DNA from: DAOUJW01 sp034422115
GTDB lineage: Bacteria > Chloroflexota > Dehalococcoidia > Lucifugimonadales > UBA2985
Assembly: GCA_034422115.1 (NCBI GenBank)
Contig: DAOUJW010000021.1
Span: 75,008-139,007, forward strand
Direction: 5' to 3'
DNA: 64,000 nt
Shown here piece after piece: positions 40,948 through 50,597 of the stretch; the first letter of the stretch is position 1, and each line of letters opens with the position of its first letter. The position numbers and the translations under genes are program-made. Below the pieces are notes generated by a model. It did not search any database. It was not told the DNA's origin and saw only the letters and a list, made by a program, of their open reading frames with translations.

Positions 40948-43326
40948 TTACGCCAGCTCCACCACGGTAGCGCCGTCGGTGCGGTTGCCCTCCTCCGAGG
41001 CAAAGGAGTTCACCAGCGTGTGTCCGGTGAGATGCTGACGCAGGGCGTCTCGCAGCGCGCCCGTGCCCACGCCATGCACCAGGCGCACCGACGAGAGACC
41101 CGCCAGAGCCGCCCTGTCCAGGAAGCGATCCAGCCTGTCCAGCGCGTCCACCACCCGCACGCCGCGAAGGTCAAGATCGCGCTCCGCGGGCGTCTCGGCG
41201 GCGGGGGGTCTGGCGGCGGACGCGGCTCGCTGCCCAGGCGCGGCGGCCACCCTCTGCTCTATCTCGTCCAGGGACACTCTGAGTCTCACGGAGCCCAGCC
41301 CAAGCTCCACGTCGGACTCTTGCCTGGGCTCCGAGAGCACCTCAAGGGGCTGGCCGATGCCCCGCACCTGCACCATGTCTCCGGGCTTCAGCTGCCTGGT
41401 CCAACCCAGGCGCGCATCGTCTCCCCTCCACGCAGGCGATTGCAGGTCTCTCCTGACGCGCGAGACCTCCTGCCTGCGCCTCTGTATCTCCCGGGAGTCC
41501 TGGGCCGGCCCCGACGCCGGAAGCGACCGCTCAGCCTGGCGCAGCCGCCGCCACACCTCCTCCACCCTCGCCTGGAGCTCCCGGCGCGCCTCCACCATCA
41601 TCGCTTCCTTCTCCCGCTCCAGGTCTGCCAGCCTCGTCTCAAGCTCCTGCCGCAGCCCCTGCGCTCGGTCCAGCTCCTCACGGATTTCCCTGTGCCTCTC
41701 CACGGCCTGGTGACGCTCTCGCTGGAGGTCGTTCAACAGGCTCTCCGTCTGCCTGAAGGCGCCCGACAGCAGGGCGCGGGCGTCGTCGATAACGTTCTGG
41801 GGCATACCCAGCCTGGTGGCGATGGTGAGGGCGTAGCTCCTCTCCGGCAGGCCGATGTTGAGCCTGTAGGTGGGCGCGAGGGTGTCCGGGTCAAGCTCCA
41901 CGCTTGCGTTGACCATCCCCGGCCTCTCCTGCACAAAGGCCGCAAGGTCCCGGTGGTGGGAGGTGGCGACCACCGGAATGCCCCGCCGGTTAAGCTCCAT
42001 GAGGATGGACTTGGCAAGGGCCGCGCCCTCCTCCGGGTCGGTGCTGGTTCCCAGCTCGTCTATCAGCACCAGCGACCGGCGCGTGGCGTGGTCCAGGAAC
42101 CTGCTCAGGTTCTGCACGTGGGAGCTGAAGGTGGAGAGGGAGCGCTGGATGCTCTGCTGATCGCCTATGTCTGCGTAGAAGCCGTCGAAGACGCTGACGA
42201 CCGCCTCTGTAGCCGGGACGTGCAGACCCGCCTGGGCCATAGCCGTCAGCAGGCCGGCCATCTTCAGCGACACCGTCTTGCCTCCGGCGTTGGGGCCGGT
42301 GATGAGGATGATTGATGAGTCGTCGCCAAGCTGGATGGTGTTGGGCACGACGTCTCCGGCCAGCAGCGGGTGGCGCGCCTCCGACAGGAGGATGTACGGC
42401 TTATCGGACTGCGCCAGCGAGACGGGCGCGCCCCTAATCGACGCCGAGTATCTGGCCTTGGCCATTGCCAGGTCTATGCGCGCCAGCATGTCCATGCCCA
42501 GAAGCAGATCGTCCTTCCGGTCGCCCACCGCGCCGGACAGCTCCCGCAGGACGCGCTCCTCCTCACGCACGGCCGCCAGTCGCAGCTCCTGCCACTGGTT
42601 GCCCGCGGGAATGGTCTGCATTGGCTCCACAAACAGGGTCGCGCCGCTGTCGGACACGTCGTGGACAATGCCCTGGACGTTGTGGCGCATCTCCGCCTTC
42701 ACCAGCAGCACCATGCGGCCCTGGCGCTGGGTTATGAGCGCCTCCTGCAGGACGCCCCTGCCGTACAGCCCCCGCATCATCCTCTGCAGGGACCGCTCCA
42801 GCGCGTTGAAGGTCTCCCGGGAGCGGATGCGCATCTCCGCAAGCTGTGGCGATGCGCCGTCCAGCACTTCGCCGTCCCGGCCGATGGCGCGGGACAGCTG
42901 CCGTTCCAGGTCTCGGAAGTCTGGTATCTGCCGTGCGAGATGGGACAGGATGCCGAGGTCGCTCTGAGAACCGACTACCGACCGCGCGCTTCCAAGGGCT
43001 CTGGCAGTGCCGGCGACGTCCCTGAGGTCTGCGCCGGGCAGTGTGCCCCCCAGCGCGGCGCTCTCCACCGGCTGGCGCACGTCCCGGGCGGCGCTGAACT
43101 CCACGTCCCTGCTGCGCTCAAGGAGGCGCACCGCCTCCGATGTCTCCTGCTGGCGGCGCTGCACGTCCTGGCGTGCGTAGGACGGCCGCAGGCCCAGGGC
43201 CAGCTCCCTGGCCATCGGCGTTTGAGTGTGGCCCGCCAGGCGCTCCGTCACCTGGTGGAACTCAAGAAGCTCCAGGGCCCTCTCACGGAGGTCATCTTCG
43301 GGTGCGTCGATGGTGGCGTTGTCCAT
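40948..43326 (-). CDS. mutS2: MutS2 ATPase/Smr nuclease, ribosome-collision factor
   Basis: 792 residues from ATG 43326 (GTG 43350 is an alternative). Core ATPase: Walker A ILITGPNAGGKTVSLKMAG, Walker B LVLIDELGTSTDPEEGAALA, then VATSHHRDLAAF. A long coiled coil (about 510-620: QRERHQAVERHREIREELDR) is followed by a KOW-like segment and the C-terminal Smr domain (DLDLRGVRVVDALDRLDRFL, LVHGVGTGALRDAL). In Bacillus, MutS2 binds collided ribosomes and splits them for quality control. The downstream VLRF1 gene, 26 bases away, fits as the release step. Confidence 0.95.
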   Translation of the reverse strand: MDNATIDAPEDDLRERALELLEFHQVTERLAGHTQTPMARELALGLRPSYARQDVQRRQQETSEAVRLLERSRDVEFSAARDVRQPVESAALGGTLPGADLRDVAGTARALGSARSVVGSQSDLGILSHLARQIPDFRDLERQLSRAIGRDGEVLDGASPQLAEMRIRSRETFNALERSLQRMMRGLYGRGVLQEALITQRQGRMVLLVKAEMRHNVQGIVHDVSDSGATLFVEPMQTIPAGNQWQELRLAAVREEERVLRELSGAVGDRKDDLLLGMDMLARIDLAMAKARYSASIRGAPVSLAQSDKPYILLSEARHPLLAGDVVPNTIQLGDDSSIILITGPNAGGKTVSLKMAGLLTAMAQAGLHVPATEAVVSVFDGFYADIGDQQSIQRSLSTFSSHVQNLSRFLDHATRRSLVLIDELGTSTDPEEGAALAKSILMELNRRGIPVVATSHHRDLAAFVQERPGMVNASVELDPDTLAPTYRLNIGLPERSYALTIATRLGMPQNVIDDARALLSGAFRQTESLLNDLQRERHQAVERHREIREELDRAQGLRQELETRLADLEREKEAMMVEARRELQARVEEVWRRLRQAERSLPASGPAQDSREIQRRRQEVSRVRRDLQSPAWRGDDARLGWTRQLKPGDMVQVRGIGQPLEVLSEPRQESDVELGLGSVRLRVSLDEIEQRVAAAPGQRAASAARPPAAETPAERDLDLRGVRVVDALDRLDRFLDRAALAGLSSVRLVHGVGTGALRDALRQHLTGHTLVNSFASEEGNRTDGATVVELA

Positions 43327-43414
43327 GCGGCCTTCGCTTGCGGGAATCACGCCCTCAGCTTAGCAGTACAGGCAGGGCTGCGTCCAGAAAGAGCCTATGC
43401 AAAACGCTGTTGCA

Positions 43415-43453
43415 CCCGCTCATACCCTTCGACAGGCTCAGGGTGAGCGGGAA
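43415..43453. repeat. Palindromic repeat, module B
   Basis: CCCGCTCATACCCTTCGACA, then GGCTCAGGGTGAGCGGG, between mutS2 and the hydrolase gene. The same gap has TATGCAAAAC, which resembles the tips of the GAGACC element. Confidence 0.8.
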
Positions 43454-43467
43454 TGGGTGCCCATTAG

Positions 43468-44253
43468 TCAGGAGTGGGTTTCGACGAAGGTGCGCATGGC
43501 GTCGAAGTACTGCTCACGGCCACGAAGCAGGAGGTCGTTGTGGCCCGCCATCGGGATTACCTCAATGGCCTTGTCCTCGGAGCTGACAGACTCGTAGAAC
43601 TCAAAGGCCCTCTCAACGAGTATCAGGTCGTCCCGCTCGCCGTGAATGACCAGCAGGGGCAGGGTGACGGAGCGCACCTTCTCCTCGTGCAGGCGGAGCA
43701 TCTCGGCGATAACCGGCTCATCCGGAGGCAGGCCCCATCGCTCTATCGTGCGCCCAATGCTGGCGGAGCCGCTCTCCATTATCAGCCCGGCTATCTCGTC
43801 CTGGAAGCGGGCGGTGATCTCCAGCGCAGAGTGGCAGCCCATTGAGCGCCCCTTCACGAAGATGGGGCCGGTGAACCCCTCGGACGCCAGCATCCGCTTG
43901 AAGTACGTGAACACCTCCGCGGCGTCGGAGGTCATTGTGGAGAAGGTTGGCAGCCCGCTGCTCTGGCCGTAGCCCCGGAAGTCGGCCACAAAGAAGCTCA
44001 TGCCCGCCCGGTGGTACGAGGGGACCAGGGTGTCGTACTGGCAGGCCACCTCCCCGTTGCCGTGGAAGAAGAGGATGTTGGGCGAATTCGGCTCAAGGGG
44101 GTAGAACCTGGCGGACAGTGACACGCCGGTGCCCACGGGGATGAGGTGGTCGGTGGCGCCGGCGGGCGGCTGCGACCATATCCGCTGGGGGTAGAACATG
44201 GCCTGGCTCATAAGCGGGTGGTCCAGGGGTGAGTAGTCTATGGGCTGGTACAT
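43468..44253 (-). CDS. Alpha/beta hydrolase (cytosolic, ABHD17-like)
   Basis: 261 residues. The oxyanion region is NILFFHGNGEVACQYDTLV, then FFVADFRGYGQSSGLPTFS. The nucleophile elbow is VKGRSMGCHSALE (Ser in GRSMG); catalytic Asp in IHGERDDLILVERA and His in PMAGHNDLLL. No signal peptide, so it is cytoplasmic. The ester substrate is unknown. Its ribosome site AGGAGG is inside a 9-bp hairpin stem (44256-44290) directly before the ATG, so translation may be conditional. Confidence 0.92.
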   Translation of the reverse strand: MYQPIDYSPLDHPLMSQAMFYPQRIWSQPPAGATDHLIPVGTGVSLSARFYPLEPNSPNILFFHGNGEVACQYDTLVPSYHRAGMSFFVADFRGYGQSSGLPTFSTMTSDAAEVFTYFKRMLASEGFTGPIFVKGRSMGCHSALEITARFQDEIAGLIMESGSASIGRTIERWGLPPDEPVIAEMLRLHEEKVRSVTLPLLVIHGERDDLILVERAFEFYESVSSEDKAIEVIPMAGHNDLLLRGREQYFDAMRTFVETHS

Positions 44254-44255
44254 GA

Positions 44256-44290
44256 CGCCTCCTGTCGCGTGTTGACTCTATCAGGAGGCG
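44256..44290 (-). promoter_or_regulatory. Hairpin sequestering the Shine-Dalgarno site of the hydrolase gene
   Basis: On the minus strand the leader reads CGCCUCCUG, a 17-base loop, then CAGGAGGCG and GUC, then AUG with AGGAGG inside the 3' arm. Nine perfect, mostly GC pairs. A stem of this kind hides the ribosome site and could open with heat or another signal. Confidence 0.6.
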
Positions 44291-44471
44291 GGCGGGTTGT
44301 CCAGCAGTTCATAATTGCGGTGGTGCATGGGTTTCGGCTACCTTACGCACGCCCTAGAAAAATGCAAGTAGGGCTGGCAAAACTGCTAATCCCAGTGCAG
44401 ACGCCTGTTACACCCTCTTGTTTACTTGCAGTACCAGTCCATAACATCTGAGGTCCCTCTGCCTCGCGCGC

Positions 44472-44501
44472 TTGACAACCTTTCCCGCCATTTCTTATAC
44501 T
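44472..44501 (+). promoter_or_regulatory. groESL promoter
   Basis: Perfect TTGACA (44472-44477), 18 bases, TATACT (44496-44501). Confidence 0.85.
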
Positions 44502-44511
44502 ACGGCAGGAT

Positions 44512-44538
44512 TTAGCAGTCGGAGTCTGCGACTGCTAA
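44512..44538 (+). promoter_or_regulatory. CIRCE operator (HrcA-binding inverted repeat)
   Basis: TTAGCAGTC, 9 bases, GACTGCTAA. This is the CIRCE element with one symmetrical change from the consensus arms TTAGCACTC/GAGTGCTAA. It lies just after the -10, so HrcA would block groESL transcription until heat shock. Confidence 0.9.
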
Positions 44539-44583
44539 GTCTGCGCGAAAACTAAATACGCAAGTAGAAAAGGAGGTATGCAG

Positions 44584-44877
44584 GTGGCACGGAATTTCCA
44601 ACCCTTGGGTGACCGCGTAGTGGTGAGGCCCATAGAGCGGGAAGAGGTCTCCGCCGGCGGCATCGTCCTACCGGACACCGCCAAAGAGAAGCCCCAGGAG
44701 GGAGAGGTGATGGCCGTGGGCAAGGGCCGGGTTGCCGACGATGGAAAGGTGATAGAGATGGAGTCCAAGGTGGGCGACATTGTCATCTACTCCAGGTACG
44801 CCGGCAGCGAGTTCCGGGAGGACGGGGAGGACTTCCTGGTCCTCAGGGAGAGCGACATCCTGGCGAAGATCACCTAA
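44584..44877 (+). CDS. groES: Co-chaperonin GroES
   Basis: Lid of the GroEL cage. 97 residues from GTG 44584, which is 7 bases after AGGAGG; the ATG at 44578 would be only one base from it and is rejected as the main start. It begins MARNFQPLGDRVVVRPIERE, has the mobile loop REEVSAGGIVLPDTAKEKP and the family patch GEVMAVGKGRV, ending ESDILAKIT. Under CIRCE/HrcA control and co-transcribed with groEL 38 bases downstream. Confidence 0.97.
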   Translation: MARNFQPLGDRVVVRPIEREEVSAGGIVLPDTAKEKPQEGEVMAVGKGRVADDGKVIEMESKVGDIVIYSRYAGSEFREDGEDFLVLRESDILAKIT

Positions 44878-44915
44878 TCGATATCGTTATCATTAAATCT
44901 GGGAGGTAGAGAATC

Positions 44916-46523
<1,608 letters not shown>

Positions 46524-46544
46524 GCTCCACCGCATAGTAGAGTG

Positions 46545-46582
46545 GAGAGGGGTCAGCCCGGTATTCCGGGCTGACCCCTCTC
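46545..46582 (+). terminator. Strong hairpin after groEL
   Basis: GAGAGGGGTCAGCCCGG (17 bases) pairs perfectly with its complement around loop TATT. No T run follows, so it may act more as an mRNA 3' stabiliser or partial terminator. Confidence 0.65.
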
Positions 46583-46600
46583 AGCGATAAAGGAGAGCGC

Positions 46601-46972
46601 ATGGGTTATGGGAGGCCGTGGCCGTGGAACTTCAAAGGCACTATCTTCTTTGCGGTCTGTGCGATCCTGGGGTCAATGGTGGGAATGGTCGTGGAGTTCC
46701 TGGGCATTTACCCCGGTTCTTTTTGGTTGGGCCTGTTTGTCGGCTCTATGGTTGGCGCGGTTATAACATACAGATCGCCAAAGTATTGGTCGGAGGCGCG
46801 GAGAAGGGAAAAAGAAGTCGGATCTGCACTCGATGAATTAGCGAGCGAATTGCGCTCAGAGGCGATGCGGACGCAGCCGATTGCCACCATAGGCTGCACA
46901 GTCCTGTATTTCGCAGTGTTCATAGGAGCTATCGCCTTATTTGTGTTCTGGATGTTTAGAATCTCGTCCTAA
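46601..46972 (+). CDS. Small membrane protein downstream of groEL
   Basis: 123 residues with three hydrophobic segments: FFAVCAILGSMVGMVVEFLG, FWLGLFVGSMVGAVITY and the C-terminal TVLYFAVFIGAIALFVFWMF. Between them is a charged helix (YWSEARRREKEVGSALDELA). The ATG at 46601 has AAAGGAGAG before it. No family recognised, and no cytochrome or transport motif. It may be co-transcribed with groESL by read-through. Confidence 0.75.
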   Translation: MGYGRPWPWNFKGTIFFAVCAILGSMVGMVVEFLGIYPGSFWLGLFVGSMVGAVITYRSPKYWSEARRREKEVGSALDELASELRSEAMRTQPIATIGCTVLYFAVFIGAIALFVFWMFRISS

Positions 46973-47183
46973 CGCCTCCCCCCAAGTCTGCCTTGCGCAA
47001 CATCCATCCGTCATACCGCGGAAGTAGCCGGTGTCTCCTCTCAACCTCCATGCTCAGCGAGACCTCTGCATAATCCCCACCGTCATCACGGGAATGACGC
47101 ATCGGCTGCCATTACTATGAAAATGTGGCGCCGCGAGGCCTTTTTGCTTTTGAAACCCAATCCAGCCTGTAGAGGAATGTGGA

Positions 47184-47432
47184 CTACATGTTGGCAAGGT
47201 TCGTCTTAAACAACTTGATGACCTGCTCGAATCCCGCTTGTCTTGCTCGACTTGCCTCAGGGTCAAACCCGGGGCCGCTCTCCACCAGTTCTTCAATCAG
47301 ACCATCGTTAGGGTCCAGCCCCGCGTGATGAGCTACAATGGCTATTAGCCCCACCAGGGCTTCCAGGCCGGCCTCGCTGGCGTCAGAGTGCGTCCGAAAA
47401 CTCTCCATCAGTCTATCCATTGGAGATTCCAT
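47184..47432 (-). CDS. Small hypothetical protein
   Basis: 82 residues, mainly helical, starting MESPMDRLMESFRTHSDASE and ending FEQVIKLFKTNLANM. Rich in Ala and Glu with a His-rich spot (IVAHHAGLDPNDG). GAGAGGAG lies close before the ATG, which supports it as a gene. No family recognised; it may be a regulator or a protein-binding protein. Confidence 0.55.
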   Translation of the reverse strand: MESPMDRLMESFRTHSDASEAGLEALVGLIAIVAHHAGLDPNDGLIEELVESGPGFDPEASRARQAGFEQVIKLFKTNLANM

Positions 47433-47487
47433 TGCATTCTCCTCTCATGTAAGTTCCCTTCCCCGCCCGAAATCGATGGCGTAGGCG

Positions 47488-48552
47488 TCACTCCGTCGGC
47501 AGCTCTCCCGCCCGGGTTGGGCCGCCGGAAACCCTCTTCCGCCTCCAGGAGCGGCTCAGATGGAACAGGAGGAACACCACACCGCCGAGTATCACAATGC
47601 TCAGGTAGCTTATGGAGCGGTCCAGGAGCGCCACGGAGAGGGCCTCGCTGCGGGGCAGGCTCAGGGCGAGCAGCCCCAGGATGCCCGGCTCCACAATGCC
47701 CAGCCCGCCGGGGGTTATCGGCACGGTGGTCAGCATGGCGTTGGCCAGCGTCACAAAGAGCACGAGGGCAAAAGTGACGTCACCTGAGAGGTCCAGGGCC
47801 TGTATCACAAAGTAGAGGCGACCCACCTCCGTGAACCACACCAGAAGGCTCAGGACGAACAGGATAGGGAGCTGCTTGAAGCTCTCCATTGTGCCCTGGT
47901 GAAACCGGTCGTAGGTCTCCCGGAAGCGAACCGGAAGGAATCTGGCCAGGTGCATGCCAAACTGCTTCATGGCCACCAGCATCCCCAGTCCAACGAACAC
48001 CAGCACTGCCGCTATGCCCAGGAACAGCGGTATGCCGCTCACGTTGCCGCCGCTGTAGACGGCGGAGGCCGCCAGGACAAGCAGGATAAACACCATCACA
48101 ACGTCCAGCACTCGCTCAGCCAGAACGGTGCCTATCGTGCGGGGAAAGCTGGCGCCTGTGTCCTCGGTGAAGACGTAGGCGCGGTAGGCGTCTCCCAGTC
48201 GAAACCACGTCACGGCGTTGGCGAACCACCCCATGAACACGTACACCCCGCACGTCAGGGCGGAGGGCGCGTTGCGCGTATCCGGCCCTATGACGTTGGC
48301 GTTGCTCAGCATAATCCGCCACCGCAGACCTCTGAGCAGGAACCCGAAGTAGTAGGAGGCGAAGGCCAGCAGGTAGAGGGAGACGTCGCTGGTGGCGAGA
48401 ATGTCCGCCGTCTCGCTCCAGTCTATGTTGAAGCGAGTTGCCAGCAGCAGCAGGAACATAGCGGCAATGGAGAATGATATGAGGGTGGGAATGGAGAACA
48501 CCCGCCGCTTCAGGGATATTGCCCTGCCGCCCTGGTCGTCTGGCCCGTTCAT
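47488..48552 (-). CDS. Flippase-like integral membrane protein (LPG_synthase_TM/YbhN family)
   Basis: 354 residues with about eight to nine membrane segments. Family signatures: SYYFGFLLRGLRWRIMLSN, MGWFANAVTWFRLGDAYRAY (the conserved Arg-Gly/Asp-Tyr loop) and TTVPITPGGLGIVEPGILGL. Members are thought to move or help make lipids such as lysyl-phosphatidylglycerol or polyprenyl carriers. Function here is inferred only from the fold. A CRISPR or operon partner is not visible; rsmG lies upstream on the same strand. Confidence 0.88.
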   Translation of the reverse strand: MNGPDDQGGRAISLKRRVFSIPTLISFSIAAMFLLLLATRFNIDWSETADILATSDVSLYLLAFASYYFGFLLRGLRWRIMLSNANVIGPDTRNAPSALTCGVYVFMGWFANAVTWFRLGDAYRAYVFTEDTGASFPRTIGTVLAERVLDVVMVFILLVLAASAVYSGGNVSGIPLFLGIAAVLVFVGLGMLVAMKQFGMHLARFLPVRFRETYDRFHQGTMESFKQLPILFVLSLLVWFTEVGRLYFVIQALDLSGDVTFALVLFVTLANAMLTTVPITPGGLGIVEPGILGLLALSLPRSEALSVALLDRSISYLSIVILGGVVFLLFHLSRSWRRKRVSGGPTRAGELPTE

Positions 48553-48594
48553 GCCGGGAATGGCGTCACCTCCATTGGGGCGTTCAACACTGAC

Positions 48595-49317
48595 CTAAAG
48601 CGGGCGCTTTGCCGGGATGCCCGGCCTCCGCGGATAGCGGTCCGGCGACGAAGCGGTCTTCCTCAGCGCCACCAGCCATCGAGGGTCTTCCGGATTCACG
48701 TCGTCCACAACCTCGATGCACTCCAGCGAACCGCCCAGCAACCCGATGGCCCGCTCCGCCTCTCGCAGCTCGTCATCTATGCCCGCCTTCTTCTGTGCCA
48801 CGACAATGCCGCCCGTCTTGCAGAAGGGCAGAGTCAGCTCGGCCAGGGCCGCCATGTGCGCCACAGCCCGGGACACCACAACGTCGAAGCTCTCACGAAG
48901 ACGCGGTTCGTGGGCAAGGGTCTCGGCGCGGCCGTTCTCTATCTCTACCCTGTCAAGTCCCAGGACATCCACAACGTGACGGAGGAAGGCCGTCTTCTTG
49001 CCCACGGACTCCAGGAGAGTCACGTTCAGGCCGGGCCAGGCTATCTTGAGGGGCAGGCCCGGGAACCCCGCGCCGCTGCCCACGTCCAGCAGGCTGCCTC
49101 CGGCCAGCGTCTCATTGGGGATGACCCTGGCCACTGAAAGAGAGTCCAGGAAGTGCCTGGCCGCCACCTCATGCGGGTCGACTATGGCGGTGAGGTTTAC
49201 GGCCCTGTTCCAATCCACCAGTTCGCGGAAGTATCGCCGGAAGAGGATGGTCTTCTCCTCTCCAAGACCCAACTCCGGGAATGCGGTCTCCTCAAGGAGC
49301 GCCTCCACTTTCGTCAC
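48595..49317 (-). CDS. rsmG: 16S rRNA (guanine-527-N7)-methyltransferase RsmG/GidB
   Basis: 240 residues. Methylates G527 of 16S rRNA in the decoding-site helix. SAM motif I: LLDVGSGAGFPGLPLKIAWP, preceded by RHFLDSLSVARVI. Further: ETLAHEPRLRESFDVVVSRA. ATG 49317 gives the standard start TKVEALLEETAFPELGLGEE. Confidence 0.95.
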   Translation of the reverse strand: MTKVEALLEETAFPELGLGEEKTILFRRYFRELVDWNRAVNLTAIVDPHEVAARHFLDSLSVARVIPNETLAGGSLLDVGSGAGFPGLPLKIAWPGLNVTLLESVGKKTAFLRHVVDVLGLDRVEIENGRAETLAHEPRLRESFDVVVSRAVAHMAALAELTLPFCKTGGIVVAQKKAGIDDELREAERAIGLLGGSLECIEVVDDVNPEDPRWLVALRKTASSPDRYPRRPGIPAKRPL

Positions 49318-49408
49318 TGTCCCTTCTGCTCAAAGCGCGTCATTGCTGCAAACCTGAGGCATTATATCACCATCGGAGGCGGTGCATACACCGCCAAGCC
49401 TTTTGTGC

Positions 49409-49414
49409 TATAAT
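49409..49414 (+). promoter_or_regulatory. Extended -10 box before the 49458 gene
   Basis: TGCTATAAT (TATAAT at 49409-49414), 43 bases before the ATG. A GGCGGTG-CATA-CACCGCC hairpin lies just upstream (about 49378-49395). Confidence 0.5.
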
Positions 49415-49457
49415 TCACGCTGACCCAACAGCACATGAGCCATCAGGAATAGACAGT

Positions 49458-50462
49458 ATGCCGGTACTTTACGTAGCTTCCAACCAGCCTCGAGCGGGCA
49501 AGACCGCCGTAGCAGTCACCCTCGCCCGCAAGCTGTCCCAGGACGGCAGGCAGGTGGCCCTCTTCAAGCCCTTCAGCTCAGCCTCGGGAGACGCAGCCCC
49601 GGACGCCCGGACGCTCAGGCAGGCGGCAGGCACATCCGGCGATTGGCCCGTGGCGATGTCCCCGGAGCAGGCCCTGGATGGAGCAGCCCTGGACCGGGCG
49701 GTGGAGACGGCCCGGCAGGCCGGCGGCGACATCACCATTGTCGAGGGCTTGAGCGGCTTGCAGGGAGCGGCCGGGGCCAACTCGCAGGCGCTTGCCGAAA
49801 GGCTGGACTCCCAGGTCGTCGTTGTGCTGGGCTACGGGTCCGGCGCAGTCGCCGGTGAAGCTGCCGCGGCAAAGGAACTCTTTGGCGACAGGCTGGCGGG
49901 TGTCATAGTCAACGGCGTGACCCGCTACAAGATGCGGGAGGTGGAGAGCAACGTGGCTCCCAGGATAGAGGCCGGGGGCGTCAGGGTGCTGGCGTCCATC
50001 CCTGAGGACAGGCGGCTTCTGGGCACCACCGTGGAACAGCTGGCGGACCACCTTGGCGGTCGTTTCCTCAGCTGGGAGGAGAAGAAGGACAACTTTGTGG
50101 AGCACTTCCTCATCGGCGGCCTTGTGCTGGACTGGGGAGTGCTGTACTTCGAGCGATTGGAGAACAAGGCGGTCATCGTCAGGGGCGACAAGCCGGACAT
50201 CCAGATGGCGGCCCTGGGTACCCCCACAAGCTGCATTGTGCTCACCGCCGGGCAGCCGCCCATTCAGTACGTCCAGTACGAGGCGGGACAGGAGGAGGTG
50301 CCTCTGATACAGGTGGACACGGACACCCTGGCCACCGCCGAGGCCCTGGAGTCGCTACAGGAGAAAGCCCTCTTCGACCACCCGCTCAAGCAGGGCCAGT
50401 TCATGGAGCTTATGTCCCGGCACGGAAGCTGGGACGCCGTGTACCAGTCGCTGGGGATCTAG
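49458..50462 (+). CDS. P-loop DRTGG-domain protein (BioD/Pta N-terminal-like)
   Basis: 334 residues. N-terminal dethiobiotin-synthase-like ATPase: Walker A YVASNQPRAGKTAVAVTLAR with the glycine-rich helix and VEGLSGLQGAAG, then GVIVNGVTRYKMREVESNVA. The C-terminal DRTGG domain follows (KPDIQMAALGTPTSCIVLTA). The same pair of domains is found in the N-terminal part of some phosphotransacetylases, but the acyltransferase part is absent here. The substrate is unknown; the family is often called cobyrinic-acid-synthase-like. Confidence 0.87.
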   Translation: MPVLYVASNQPRAGKTAVAVTLARKLSQDGRQVALFKPFSSASGDAAPDARTLRQAAGTSGDWPVAMSPEQALDGAALDRAVETARQAGGDITIVEGLSGLQGAAGANSQALAERLDSQVVVVLGYGSGAVAGEAAAAKELFGDRLAGVIVNGVTRYKMREVESNVAPRIEAGGVRVLASIPEDRRLLGTTVEQLADHLGGRFLSWEEKKDNFVEHFLIGGLVLDWGVLYFERLENKAVIVRGDKPDIQMAALGTPTSCIVLTAGQPPIQYVQYEAGQEEVPLIQVDTDTLATAEALESLQEKALFDHPLKQGQFMELMSRHGSWDAVYQSLGI

Positions 50463-50548
50463 GAAGACCGTTAAAGGCCGTCGTTCCTGCGAAAGCATGC
50501 CCTCGTGCTCCGACACGGGGGCAGGAACCTCTGTCCCCACACATTTAG

Positions 50549-50597
50549 ATTCCTGCTTCCGCAGGAATGACGATTACTTACTCAGAGGTTCCCTAGC
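50549..50597. repeat. Intact ATTCCTGCTTCCGCAGGAAT palindrome with an element-end tail
   Basis: The palindrome ATTCCTGCTTCCGCAGGAAT is the uninterrupted form of the site that is split by the MITE at 6430-6624. It is followed by TTACTCAGAGGTTCC, which looks like the right end of a GAGACC element. Confidence 0.75.

Larger units (their letters stand above)
44254..44583. other. 330-bp divergent intergenic region: hydrolase leader and groESL control region
   Basis: The left part (44256-44290) is a ribosome-site hairpin for the hydrolase; the right part (44472-44538) is the groES promoter and CIRCE operator. Between them lie about 180 bases with no strong feature except paired GCAAGTA/TACTTGC words. 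Confidence 0.8.

Noticed and set aside
40723..42315. 530-residue open frame antisense to mutS2
   Set aside because: Shadow frame; mutS2 motifs fix the coding strand.
44578..44583. ATG 44578 as the groES start
   Set aside because: Only one base from AGGAGG; the GTG at 44584 has the right spacing and gives the standard MARNFQPLGDRV start.
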